The position numbers and the translations under genes were made by a program. The notes below the pieces were generated by a model. That model had not been told where the DNA came from. It ran no database searches and was given only the letters and a program-made list of their open reading frames with translations. 64,000 nt of DNA, from positions 62,001 to 126,000 of the forward strand of contig NZ_MUNQ01000008.1 in assembly GCF_002001165.1 (NCBI RefSeq), given 5' to 3'. Below are positions 55,716-64,000 of this stretch, piece after piece (within the stretch, counting starts at the first letter, position 1; each line of letters starts with the position of its first letter). This DNA is from Rhodanobacter sp. C05. GTDB lineage: Bacteria > Pseudomonadota > Gammaproteobacteria > Xanthomonadales > Rhodanobacteraceae.

Positions 55716-56345
55716 ATGCGAGCCATGACCATCCAGATCACCCAGCGCCAATTGAACGTCCTTGCTTTCATCCGAGCCCGGATTGAGCGGGACGGGCAGG
55801 CACCCACGCTTGAAGAAATCGGCGATGCACTGGGGATCGGCAATGTCAGTGCGGTCCTCAAACACGTCCGGTCGCTCGCAGAGAAGGGCCGGCTGACGTT
55901 CGAACCAAACCATGCCCGCAGTATTCGGCTGGTACGCGAACCCGATCCGATGGATGCCGACACCTTGGAACTGCCGCTGATCGGTCGCATCGCCGCCGGC
56001 GAACCCCTGTTTTCAGAGTCACGGGTCGATCGCAGCCTGCGCGTGTCGCGTTCGCTGTTCCGGTTGCGACCGGACTACCTGGTGAAGGTGGTGGGCGATT
56101 CGATGCGCGACGAAGGAATCCTGGACGGTGACCTGGTGGCGGTGCACGCCACGCCGGTGGCCCGTCATGGCCAGGTGGTAGCCGCGCGTGTGGATGGTGA
56201 CCGTTTCACGATCAAGCGGCTGCACTGGAAGGGTGATGTGATCCGGTTGATGCCAAACAGTCCTGGCTTCAAACCCATCGACGTGGATCCGACCGAAGAC
56301 TTCGCGATTGAAGGTCTGTTTGCAGGCCTGCTCCGAGGCAGCTGA
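55716..56345 (+). CDS. lexA: LexA repressor
   Basis: A 209-residue SOS repressor. The N-terminal winged helix (ITQRQLNVLAFIRARIERDGQAPTLEEIGDALGI) is followed by an S24 peptidase-like domain with the Ala-Gly cleavage site in GRIAAGEP (about 94-95), catalytic Ser in VVGDSMRDEG (about 129) and Lys in FTIKRL (about 167), so it should self-cleave. The start is the ATG at 55716 or at 55725. It heads the imuA-imuB-dnaE2 operon, as second LexA copies often do in Xanthomonadales; a canonical lexA-recA may lie elsewhere. Confidence 0.93.
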   Translation: MRAMTIQITQRQLNVLAFIRARIERDGQAPTLEEIGDALGIGNVSAVLKHVRSLAEKGRLTFEPNHARSIRLVREPDPMDADTLELPLIGRIAAGEPLFSESRVDRSLRVSRSLFRLRPDYLVKVVGDSMRDEGILDGDLVAVHATPVARHGQVVAARVDGDRFTIKRLHWKGDVIRLMPNSPGFKPIDVDPTEDFAIEGLFAGLLRGS

Positions 56346-56968
56346 TGAACGCTGCAATTCCACTTTCCGCGTTGCTCGACGCACGCCAAGTCTGGCGTGG
56401 TCGTGCTCCCGAATTGCCGATCGGTGATCAGCCCACGGGCTGGCGCGCACTCGATGCCGTGTTGCCTGCAGGCGGTTGGCCGGAGGCCTCGTTGTCCGAG
56501 ATCCTGCTGCCCGTCGATGGCGTGGGTGAACTTCGCCTCGTGCTACCCACACTCGCGCGGTTGACTCAAGGTCAGCGCCACGTAGTGATCGTGTCGCCAC
56601 CGTATGCGCCGTGTGTCGCCGGCTGGCGCCAGCAAGGCGTCGACATGCGTCGGGTGGAATTCGTGGATGCCGGCGAGAAGGATGTGCTCTGGGCCACCGA
56701 GCAGTGCTTGCGATCAGGAAGCTGCGCCGCCGTGCTGACGTGGCCGCATCACGCTGACGATCGCGCCATGCGTCGTCTGCAGGTGGCCGCGATCACCGGA
56801 CAGGCGCTTGCTTTCGTGTTCCGTGATCGCTCCCACCTATCCAACGCATCGCCTGCTGCGCTACGTCTGGAACTGGAAGCGTCGCCACGCCCGCAGGTCT
56901 GGGTGCGCAAATGTCGGGGCGGCGGCGTGCCCGTCCAGGCTATTCCGTTGCCACGTTCTGTCCATTGA
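56345..56968 (+). CDS. imuA: ImuA, SOS mutagenesis accessory protein
   Basis: A 207-residue ImuA (SulA/RecA-like fold), which with ImuB supports DnaE2 in error-prone lesion bypass. Typical stretches are the N-terminal LDARQVWRGR, PTGWRALDAVLPAGGWP and LSEILLP, and VVIVSPPYAP. Its ATG overlaps the lexA stop (TGATG) and imuB follows after 12 bp, giving the standard lexA-imuA-imuB-dnaE2 cassette under LexA control. Confidence 0.92.
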   Translation: MNAAIPLSALLDARQVWRGRAPELPIGDQPTGWRALDAVLPAGGWPEASLSEILLPVDGVGELRLVLPTLARLTQGQRHVVIVSPPYAPCVAGWRQQGVDMRRVEFVDAGEKDVLWATEQCLRSGSCAAVLTWPHHADDRAMRRLQVAAITGQALAFVFRDRSHLSNASPAALRLELEASPRPQVWVRKCRGGGVPVQAIPLPRSVH

Positions 56969-56980
56969 TGGCAGCCAGAC

Positions 56981-58384
56981 ATGTTATGGACCTGCATCAA
57001 ACTGCCACATCTGGCGATGGATGGAATTCTCCGCCGCCGCTCCACGGACGAACCGTTGGTACTTGTCGATGGACCGGTCAACGCGCGCACAATTGTTTCC
57101 GTCAATGAGACTGCCCGCGCTGCGGGTCTGCACGTAGGACAACGGCTGAGCGCCGCACAAGCGCTGCTTTCGCAGTTCGAAGCGGTCCCGTATGACCGCG
57201 AGGCGGTGGAGCGGTGGCACCGGTTCCTGGCTGCCGTGGCTTACCGCTATAGCTCCGAGGTCAGCTTGCTGCCGCATGCGATCGTGCTGGAGGTCAGCAA
57301 GAGCATGGGCCTGTTCGGGCCATGGCCACGGCTTGAATCCATGCTTAGGGCCGACTTCACCAACCTAGGATTCCGTCATCGCATGGCAGCGGCGCCGACA
57401 GCTCACGCTGCTCATGTGTTGACCACGGTTTCCGACGGAAAAGCAGTACTGTCCTCCGACACGCTGCGCAACGCCCTGCAGCGCGTGCCGATCGCGAAGA
57501 GTCGACTGCCCGCGAACGCCCTCGCGGCGTTGCCGAGCATGGGTATTCGCACGGTGGGCCAAGTGCTGGCACTACCGCGGGACGGACTGCGTCGCCGCTT
57601 CGGTGCGGAACTGTTGGCGTCGTTGGATCGTCTGACGGGTGATCTTCCTTCTGGCCTGGAGTTGTATCGCCCTCCGGACATGTTCGACCTGCGCATCGAG
57701 TTGCTTCATGAGGTGGAGAACCAATCCGCGCTGATCTTTCCAATGCGGCGCATGGTCGATGATCTGGCCGCGTATCTGGCCGGCCGCGATGGCGGGGTGC
57801 AGCGCTTCTTGCTTCGCCTGGAGCACCGCGAAGGTCGCTTCACTGATGTCCCAGTGGGATTACTGGCATCGGAACGCGATGGTGCCCTATTGTTCGAGTT
57901 CGCACGAGGTCGACTGGAACACGTGACTCTGCCTGAGCCGGTGCTGGCGTTGCGTCTGATGGCCCGCGATCTGCCGGCATTCGTACCCGTGGGACGTGAC
58001 TTGCTCGACGAGCGACCAGCGAATGCGTTGCCGATCGAGCAGCTGCGTGAGCGGCTGCGCGCGAGGTTGGGAGATGGTGCGGTCTATCGACTGGGCAACA
58101 CGCGGGACCCCCGACCGGAACGTGCACAGCGCGAGTCCGCGCATGATGAAGTGCCGATCGAGCCGCACCCACGACCTACTTGGTTGCTTCGACGTCCCAT
58201 TCCGTTGCGTGGCGGACATCCCATCATCCTGGCGGGTCCGGAACGTATCGAAACAGGTTGGTGGGATGGTGGAGAAGTCTGCCGCGATTACTACGTCATC
58301 GAGACCTCGCTGGGGCAGGGGGCCTGGGCGTTCTGCGCACCCGATGAACAGACCGGCTGGATGATCCACGGGTGGTTCGCATGA
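56981..58384 (+). CDS. imuB: ImuB, inactive Y-family polymerase-like protein
   Basis: A 467-residue ImuB. It opens [15 protein letters not shown], where active Y-family polymerases have a catalytic acidic residue, and has [30 protein letters not shown] and [17 protein letters not shown] (helix-hairpin-helix). Lack of the catalytic acids is normal for ImuB, which bridges DnaE2 and the beta clamp. The C-terminal region ends WMIHGWFA and overlaps dnaE2 by ATGA. Confidence 0.93.
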   Translation: MLWTCIKLPHLAMDGILRRRSTDEPLVLVDGPVNARTIVSVNETARAAGLHVGQRLSAAQALLSQFEAVPYDREAVERWHRFLAAVAYRYSSEVSLLPHAIVLEVSKSMGLFGPWPRLESMLRADFTNLGFRHRMAAAPTAHAAHVLTTVSDGKAVLSSDTLRNALQRVPIAKSRLPANALAALPSMGIRTVGQVLALPRDGLRRRFGAELLASLDRLTGDLPSGLELYRPPDMFDLRIELLHEVENQSALIFPMRRMVDDLAAYLAGRDGGVQRFLLRLEHREGRFTDVPVGLLASERDGALLFEFARGRLEHVTLPEPVLALRLMARDLPAFVPVGRDLLDERPANALPIEQLRERLRARLGDGAVYRLGNTRDPRPERAQRESAHDEVPIEPHPRPTWLLRRPIPLRGGHPIILAGPERIETGWWDGGEVCRDYYVIETSLGQGAWAFCAPDEQTGWMIHGWFA

Positions 58385-61300
58385 CGGCCTACGCGGAACT
58401 CCATTGCCTCTCGAACTTCTCCTTCGGCCGTGGCGCATCCAGTGCACACGAACTGTTCGAGCGCGCGAAGACGTGTGGCTACGCGGCGTTGGCGATCACC
58501 GATGAGTGCTCGCTTGCCGGTATCGTCCGCGCGCTGGAAGCTTCACGCGAAACCGGAGTGCCGCTGATCGTCGGTTCGGAAATCCAGCTCGACGATGGCC
58601 CCAAGATCGTCGTGTTGTGCGAAACCAAAGAGGGCTACACATCGCTGTGCAGTCTCATCACCACGGGGCGGCGCGCATCGGAGAAGGGCACGTATCGCCT
58701 CACACGCGCCGACGTGGCTACCGGGCTGCCAGGCACGCTGGTCCTGTGGGTGCCTGAGTTAGTCGTCGACATGGCTCACGGTGGCTGGGTGAAGCAGACG
58801 TTTGGCGACCGCGCCTGGCTCGCCATTGAGCTGCATCGCGGACCGAACGACGCACGACGGGTGCATGAACTGGAAGCGATCGGTCGCGAGATTGGTCTTC
58901 CACTGGTGGCGGCGGGCGACGTGCACATGCACATCCGGCGACGGCTTGCCCTGCAGCACACGCTCACCGCGATCCGACACCGCGTGCCGGTTGCTGAGGC
59001 GGGCGGATTGATCGCACGCAATGGCGAACGGCACCTGCGCCGTCGCCACGTACTTGCCAAGCTCTACCCTGAAACCCTGCTTGAGGTGAGCGCGCGGATC
59101 GCCGCCCGTTGCACGTTCACGCTTGACGAGCTGCGCTACCGCTACCCGGCTGAGCTCGTGCCGGAAGGCCACACTGCCACTAGCTGGTTGCGCCAGTTGA
59201 CGGAGGAGGGTGCGCGTTGGCGCTGGCCCGGGGGCGTGCCTGAGAAAGAGCACAAGCAAATCGAGCATGAACTGGGATTGATCGAAGCACTTCGTTACGA
59301 GTCTTATTTCCTCACCGTGCATGACATCGTTCGTTTCGCGCGCAGCCAGGGGATCCTGTGTCAGGGACGAGGATCTGCGGCGAACTCCTCGGTTTGCTTT
59401 GCGCTCGGTGTGACTGAGGTTGACCCGGCGAAGATGAACTTGCTGGTCGAACGGTTCATCTCGAAGGAGCGCAATGAACCGCCTGACATCGATATCGACT
59501 TCGAGCACGAGCGGCGTGAGGAAGTCATTCAATACATCTACGGCAAGTACGGGCGGGAGCGTGCCGCATTGGCAGCGACTGTCATCTGCTACCGCGGCAA
59601 GAGCGCCGTGCGGGACGTAGCCAAGGCCATGGGGCTGCCGCTAGATCAGGTCGATCAGTTGAGCCAAGTGTTTGCCTGGTGGGATGGCGACGAGTCACTC
59701 GCCGAGCAATTACGCGAACGCGGGTTCGACCCGGATAGCACGGTTATCCAGCGGATCGTGAAACTCACGGCAGAGATTTTGGACATGCCGCGTCACCTGT
59801 CGCAGCACGTTGGGGGTTTCGTGATCGCCGATGCGCCCCTGAGCGAACTGGTGCCGGTGGAGAACGCGGCAATGCCCGATCGCACCATCATCCAGTGGGA
59901 CAAGGATGACCTGGATACCATGAAATTACTCAAGGTCGATTGCCTGGCGCTAGGCATGCTGACTTGTGTACGCAAGTGTCTGGACCTCCTGCGGGAGCAT
60001 CGCGGACAGGATTACACGATGGCCATCTTGCCTCAGGACGATCCGGCGACTTATCGGATGATCCAGCGCGCCGACACCATCGGTGTTTTCCAGATCGAGA
60101 GCCGCGCCCAGATGGCCATGCTGCCACGCCACCGACCGGAGACGTTCTATGACTTGGTGATCCAGGTAGCCATCGTGCGGCCCGGTCCGATCCAGGGCGA
60201 CATGGTGCACCCGTATCTACGGCGCCGTCGCGGAGAAGAGCCGGTCGATTATCCCTCGGAGGATCTGAAGGCGGTGTTCGAACGCACGCTGGGTGTACCG
60301 CTATTCCAGGAGCAGGTCATGAAACTTGCCATCGTCGCCGCGGGCTATACGGCAGGTGAAGCAGACCAGCTGAGGCGTTCGATGGCTGCATGGAAGCGTC
60401 ACGGCGGTATGGAAGGTCATCGCGAACGGATCAGCCGCGGCATGCTGGAACGTGGCTACACCGCGGAGTTCGCGGCCCGCCTATTCGAGCAGATCAAGGG
60501 GTTCGGGTCCTATGGATTTCCCGAAAGCCATGCGGCAAGTTTTGCTGGCATCGCTTACGCCAGCTGCTGGCTGAAATGCCACGAGCCAGCGGCCTTCGCC
60601 TGCGCACTGTTGAACAGCCAGCCCATGGGCTTCTACGCGCCCAGTCAGATCGTGCAGGATGCGCAGCGTCATTACGTGGCAGTGCTTCCAGTCGATGTGC
60701 GTCATAGCGATTGGGACTGCACTCTGGAAGTCGACATACGCAAACCGGCAACCTTATCGCCCGCTATACGGCTGGGTTTGCGCCAAATTCGTGGTTTTAG
60801 CGAAGCGGCGGCAAAGCGCATCAGTCTTGCGCGCATTGAGCACGCTTTCATCGACTTGGCTGATCTGTGCGCACGCGCTCAGCTGGACAAACGGCATCAG
60901 CTACTTCTGGCCGAGGCCAGCGCTTTATCCGGTCTCTCTGGTCACCGCCATCGCGCCTTTTGGGAAGTCGCAGGTGTCGAAGCGCAACTGCCGCTGTTCG
61001 GTAACGAAAGTCCTGCCGAGCAGCCCATTGTACTGCCACTACCTTCGCAAGCGGAGAATACGCTCGCCGATTACGCACGCATTGGCCTTACTTTGGGTCC
61101 GCATCCTGTCCGCCAGATTCGTGCGCGTTTGCGCGCGGCGCGGTGCATCGATTCCCGCACGTTAGGCTCGCGTCCACATGAGAGCTTTGTTCGGACTGCC
61201 GGGTTGGTGACACAACGCCAGCGTCCACAAACAGCTAGCGGCGTCACCTTTATCACCTTGGAAGATGAGTACGGGCCGATCAATGTGATCGTGTGGCGGC

Positions 61301-61464
61301 AGGTCGCTGAACGCCAGCGTCGCACCTTCCTTGAAGCCCGCTTACTCGGAGTGGAAGGCAGATGGGAACACGTCGATGGAGTCAGTCATCTCATAGCACA
61401 TCACCTCACCGACATGAGCGCGATGCTTGGTTCGCTTGATAGTCGATCGAGGGATTTTCATTGA
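58381..61464 (+). CDS. dnaE2: Error-prone DNA polymerase DnaE2 (ImuC)
   Basis: A 1027-residue C-family DNA polymerase used for translesion synthesis after DNA damage. The N-terminal PHP domain starts [18 protein letters not shown], the palm catalytic acids are in [15 protein letters not shown] (about residue 369), and an OB-fold near the C-terminus (about 940-970, [18 protein letters not shown]) binds DNA. Length matches DnaE2 rather than the replicative DnaE. The ATG at 58381 overlaps imuB (ATGA), and its stop overlaps the next gene by TTGA. Confidence 0.95.
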   Translation: MTAYAELHCLSNFSFGRGASSAHELFERAKTCGYAALAITDECSLAGIVRALEASRETGVPLIVGSEIQLDDGPKIVVLCETKEGYTSLCSLITTGRRASEKGTYRLTRADVATGLPGTLVLWVPELVVDMAHGGWVKQTFGDRAWLAIELHRGPNDARRVHELEAIGREIGLPLVAAGDVHMHIRRRLALQHTLTAIRHRVPVAEAGGLIARNGERHLRRRHVLAKLYPETLLEVSARIAARCTFTLDELRYRYPAELVPEGHTATSWLRQLTEEGARWRWPGGVPEKEHKQIEHELGLIEALRYESYFLTVHDIVRFARSQGILCQGRGSAANSSVCFALGVTEVDPAKMNLLVERFISKERNEPPDIDIDFEHERREEVIQYIYGKYGRERAALAATVICYRGKSAVRDVAKAMGLPLDQVDQLSQVFAWWDGDESLAEQLRERGFDPDSTVIQRIVKLTAEILDMPRHLSQHVGGFVIADAPLSELVPVENAAMPDRTIIQWDKDDLDTMKLLKVDCLALGMLTCVRKCLDLLREHRGQDYTMAILPQDDPATYRMIQRADTIGVFQIESRAQMAMLPRHRPETFYDLVIQVAIVRPGPIQGDMVHPYLRRRRGEEPVDYPSEDLKAVFERTLGVPLFQEQVMKLAIVAAGYTAGEADQLRRSMAAWKRHGGMEGHRERISRGMLERGYTAEFAARLFEQIKGFGSYGFPESHAASFAGIAYASCWLKCHEPAAFACALLNSQPMGFYAPSQIVQDAQRHYVAVLPVDVRHSDWDCTLEVDIRKPATLSPAIRLGLRQIRGFSEAAAKRISLARIEHAFIDLADLCARAQLDKRHQLLLAEASALSGLSGHRHRAFWEVAGVEAQLPLFGNESPAEQPIVLPLPSQAENTLADYARIGLTLGPHPVRQIRARLRAARCIDSRTLGSRPHESFVRTAGLVTQRQRPQTASGVTFITLEDEYGPINVIVWRQVAERQRRTFLEARLLGVEGRWEHVDGVSHLIAHHLTDMSAMLGSLDSRSRDFH

Positions 61465-62081
61465 CTCGCGACACAAGATTCGACGGATTGGCCTACCCAC
61501 GTTCCGAAAGCAAGGGACGCACCTACGTGTATGTGCTTCCGTGCCGTGGCGAGGATCTCGTGAAGGTCGGATTTAGTCGCGATCCCCTGCAACGATTCCA
61601 CACCTTGCATCGACGTTTTTTCAACTTCTTCGATTTGGAGGCTGGACTATTGATCGAAACCGAGCATCTGCGCGAAGCCCGGCGTATTGAGCGTCTGTTC
61701 ATCGAGAAGTGGTCTGAACATCAAGCACCCGCACCGATGGCCATTGCGAAAAGCGCGGGCGGCCATACGGAATGGTTTCGTGGCATTCAGGATTTCGTCG
61801 ATGATTTCGCAGTACGGCTGGCAACACGGTATGACCACAAGGTTCACGTTCCGTTGCGGACTTGGATGGCGGAACGCTTTCTAGAACGATCAAGCGTCTT
61901 GTATGAGTGGTCCATGCGGTTATTGGACTTGATTGCGGATCATGCCATGTATTCTTCAAGTGAAACCAAGACAAACATTTACACCATCGCACTTCGCGAT
62001 GCTCTCGATGCGTGTATTGCGGTCGGGATGGATCTGCCGAGTCTTGTGCCTGGCACCGTCTTAGACTGGTACGAGCGTTGA
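61461..62081 (+). CDS. GIY-YIG nuclease family protein (T5orf172/MUG113-like)
   Basis: A 206-residue protein with an N-terminal GIY-YIG-like nuclease fold: [22 protein letters not shown] (Lys/Gly/Phe/Ser plus Arg), then a helix with the metal-binding Glu in [13 protein letters not shown], and TEWF. The C-terminal half is not recognised. A TTG start overlaps the dnaE2 stop (TTGA), which makes it a likely fifth member of the lexA-imu operon. Role in damage processing is inferred from that coupling only. Confidence 0.75.
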   Translation: MTRDTRFDGLAYPRSESKGRTYVYVLPCRGEDLVKVGFSRDPLQRFHTLHRRFFNFFDLEAGLLIETEHLREARRIERLFIEKWSEHQAPAPMAIAKSAGGHTEWFRGIQDFVDDFAVRLATRYDHKVHVPLRTWMAERFLERSSVLYEWSMRLLDLIADHAMYSSSETKTNIYTIALRDALDACIAVGMDLPSLVPGTVLDWYER

Positions 62082-62086
62082 TAACG

Positions 62087-62374
62087 CTAAAACTCACTCA
62101 CGAATTCAATGCTGGCGCGAAGCTGGCAGGACACGCCCTGTGCGCATTCCCGGACGATTTCGGCGACTTCATCCGTAGGGCAGTCGACTTCAACGCTGTA
62201 GAGCTTTCCTTCGCTGTCGCTCCCAAGTTCGGAAGAGCTCGAGTCTTCCCGCATTTGCGGCATCATGTCGTCGACTTCTTCGACATGTTCAACCTCATCA
62301 ATGCCGTGCAGCGCAGAAATGACGGTGTCCGTATTGGCGCGGCTGCCGAAGAGACGAAACCGGATCATTGGCAT
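62087..62374 (-). CDS. Small hypothetical protein with acidic middle
   Basis: A 95-residue protein starting MPMIRFRLFGSRANTDTVISALHGIDEVEHVEEVDD and having a Ser/Glu/Asp-rich middle (MREDSSSSELGSDSEG). The N-terminal pattern looks like a ferredoxin-like beta-alpha-beta unit. No family is recognised. The ATG at 62374 or 62368 is the start; neither has a clear ribosome site. It is convergent with the nuclease gene, six bases from its stop. Confidence 0.55.
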   Translation of the reverse strand: MPMIRFRLFGSRANTDTVISALHGIDEVEHVEEVDDMMPQMREDSSSSELGSDSEGKLYSVEVDCPTDEVAEIVRECAQGVSCQLRASIEFVSEF

Positions 62375-62528
62375 CAAGATCACCCGGGCAGGGAAAGGAA
62401 AATAACGATGACAAGTTCCGTGCATACGCGAGGTGATCCCATCGTCCCGTGCCTGAGGGCTTCGTGTGGGTGTGGCGGCAAGACTTCTGATGCACGTTTT
62501 CTTGACACTCTATGGCCACAATTCGGGC

Positions 62529-63590
62529 ATGCCCCGCGCCTTCGCCTCCATTCCTTCGTCCCGCAAGCAGGCGCGCACCGTCGGACTGGTTTACGTCACC
62601 GATGCCAAGCCTGGTATTCATCGACGACGGCATGGCAAGAATTTCATATATTACGGCAGCAACGGCCGACGGATCACTGACTCCAAAGAACTGCAACGCA
62701 TCCGTTCCTTGGCCATACCACCTGCTTACAGTGACGTCTGGATTTGCACCGATGCGTGCGGTCACCTGCAAGCTACTGGTCGGGATGCGAGGGGGCGCAA
62801 ACAATACCGCTACCATAAAAGGTGGCGTGCTTTGCGCGATCACGGCAAATTCGACCGCGTGGAAATGTTTGGATCCCAACTGCGGAACTTGCGTCGGCAT
62901 ATTCGCAGCGATCTTGCCAAGCCGGGTTTGCCGCAGGAGAAAGTGCTGGCATTGATCGTACGTCTTCTCGACGAAACCCTGATCCGTATCGGCAACGAGC
63001 GTTACACCCGTGATAATCGAAGTTACGGGCTAACCACGCTTCGTTCCAAACATGTGCATGCGCTGAATGGACGGCTTCGTTTTGCATTTCATGGCAAAAG
63101 CGGGCAGCAGCGCGAGGCCGAACTCAGCAACAAGCGCCTTGCAAGGATCGTGCGCCGCATGCAGCAACTTCCAGGCGAAAGGCTTTTCCAGTATCTCGAT
63201 GACGACGGTCAAAGGCAGCCGATCGACTCCGGGCAAGTCAACGACTATCTGCATCTTGTCTGCGGTGACGACTTCAGTGCCAAGGACTTTCGGACATGGG
63301 GTGGAACAGCGCATGCTGCCGCCGTGCTTGCGCGCACCCCATTACCGGAAGGCAACTATGCTCAACGGATGGCGCTGACATCGGCAATCAAGGAAGTTGC
63401 GGCTTTCCTTGGAAACACCCCAGCCGTATGCCGCAGCTCCTATATTCATCCGAAAATTATCGACGGCTGGTTGACTGGCAGCTTGCATAGAGCGATTCCC
63501 GTTGACTCCGCTGCCCATCCTCGTCAGCTTGAGCAACGCGTCATGCGCTTCTTGCGGTCGCGTCGCAACGCCATCGGTGATCCTAAATGA
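62529..63590 (+). CDS. DNA topoisomerase IB (poxvirus/bacterial type)
   Basis: A 353-residue type IB topoisomerase that relaxes supercoils by nicking one strand through a 3'-phosphotyrosine. The N-terminal domain has GKNFIYYGSNGRRI and IRSLAIPPAYSDVWIC. The catalytic domain has RIGNERYTRDNRSYGLTTLR, FRTWGGT and the active-site Tyr in CRSSYIHP (about residue 305). Length is typical. The ATG at 62529 was chosen because the family begins shortly before the LVYVTD strand. Confidence 0.92.
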   Translation: MPRAFASIPSSRKQARTVGLVYVTDAKPGIHRRRHGKNFIYYGSNGRRITDSKELQRIRSLAIPPAYSDVWICTDACGHLQATGRDARGRKQYRYHKRWRALRDHGKFDRVEMFGSQLRNLRRHIRSDLAKPGLPQEKVLALIVRLLDETLIRIGNERYTRDNRSYGLTTLRSKHVHALNGRLRFAFHGKSGQQREAELSNKRLARIVRRMQQLPGERLFQYLDDDGQRQPIDSGQVNDYLHLVCGDDFSAKDFRTWGGTAHAAAVLARTPLPEGNYAQRMALTSAIKEVAAFLGNTPAVCRSSYIHPKIIDGWLTGSLHRAIPVDSAAHPRQLEQRVMRFLRSRRNAIGDPK

Positions 63591-63633
63591 GCGAGGTGTG
63601 ATATAGGCTCGTCGTGTCGCCTTGAACGGAAAG

Positions 63634-64000
63634 CTATACCTGCTTGCCCAGAGCGCTTGCTTTCTGCGCGCGTGCAATCGCGTCCATCAATTCGGCAGCA
63701 CTGAACGGTTTTTGTAAACATACGGTTCGAGGTGGGTAGCCATGATAGTCACAGGTTGATTCTGCTGAAATCAATACCAAGGCGACCCCTGGATGCCGTT
63801 CAACTGCCGTATTGCAGGCATCTATACCCGTAGCTTCACCCCCCAGAATGACATCCGCGACAATAACGTCTACGGGTCCACTGTCCAGCATTTCAAGCGC
63901 CTCGCGGCAAGTATGAAATGTTCGCACAAGAAAGTTCGCCTTCGCCTGGAGGATATCCTCAATAGCGGACAGCACAATAGCGTCGTCGTCGATGACGATA
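63634..64000 (-). CDS. Response regulator receiver-domain protein, 5' end outside the window
   Basis: A CheY-like receiver domain running off the right edge; the start codon is beyond base 64000. Visible are the acidic pocket IVIDDDAIVL at the edge, the phospho-acceptor Asp in VIVADVILGGEATG, conserved Ser in LVLISAES, and the Lys in LQKPFSAAELMDAI. It ends soon after the receiver domain, so it is either a single-domain regulator or the receiver end of a hybrid kinase. Confidence 0.85.
   Translation of the reverse strand, partial: IVIDDDAIVLSAIEDILQAKANFLVRTFHTCREALEMLDSGPVDVIVADVILGGEATGIDACNTAVERHPGVALVLISAESTCDYHGYPPRTVCLQKPFSAAELMDAIARAQKASALGKQV

Overview
The window is about 64 kb of GC-rich DNA from a gammaproteobacterium of the Xanthomonadales (Lysobacterales). 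The best guess is a Rhodanobacteraceae/Dyella-like organism. Pointers are the smc-zipA pair, a lexA-imuA-imuB-dnaE2 mutagenesis cassette, the L-fuconate route of fucose breakdown known from Xanthomonas campestris, and an N-glycan hydrolase set like that of X. campestris. The genus is an inference. No rRNA, tRNA or CRISPR array was seen.

Left part (1-12 kb): the 3' end of lysS, an acyltransferase-3 membrane protein, a YciI and a BolA protein, the SMC condensin and the FtsZ-binding protein ZipA. Then come small hypothetical genes, two MacB-like ABC permeases with no ATPase beside them, and a secreted protein that looks like a six-hairpin glycosidase. At 12.2-13.4 kb lies a 5'-truncated remnant of a Tc insecticidal-toxin A subunit.

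Centre (13.5-48.8 kb): a sugar-utilisation locus. A LacI-type regulator is followed by GH2 beta-mannosidase, GH125 and GH92 alpha-mannosidases, GH29 fucosidase, an IclR regulator, an L-fucose permease and a mutarotase. Next is a six-gene minus-strand operon that takes L-fucose through the lactone, fuconate and diketo-deoxyfuconate to pyruvate plus L-lactate, ending with an L-lactate dehydrogenase. Then follow glucokinase-GH3-GH35, a second glucokinase-GH29-GH18 group, one large TonB-dependent receptor and a GH20 hexosaminidase. Together these activities match stepwise stripping of a plant-type complex N-glycan (Lewis a galactose and fucose, core fucose, beta-1,2-xylose, GlcNAc, mannose), with fucose catabolised in place. 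A shared 16-bp element beginning TTTRGATCG lies in six intergenic positions of the locus, including a perfect palindrome, and is proposed as the operator of the LacI-type protein. A MITE-like element sits between one operator and the GH92 gene.

Right part (48.9-64 kb): a glycosyltransferase 2 gene broken by one in-frame stop, stress-type small proteins and membrane proteins, and a DNA-repair neighbourhood. The latter holds an mrfAB-like helicase/exonuclease pair divergent from lexA-imuA-imuB-dnaE2 plus a GIY-YIG nuclease gene coupled to dnaE2, then a topoisomerase IB and the start-truncated end of a response regulator at the right edge.

Most genes within each group overlap by 1-4 bases (ATGA, TGATG, TTGA, GTGA), so they are read as operons. 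All functions are from reading the sequence; no database search was run.
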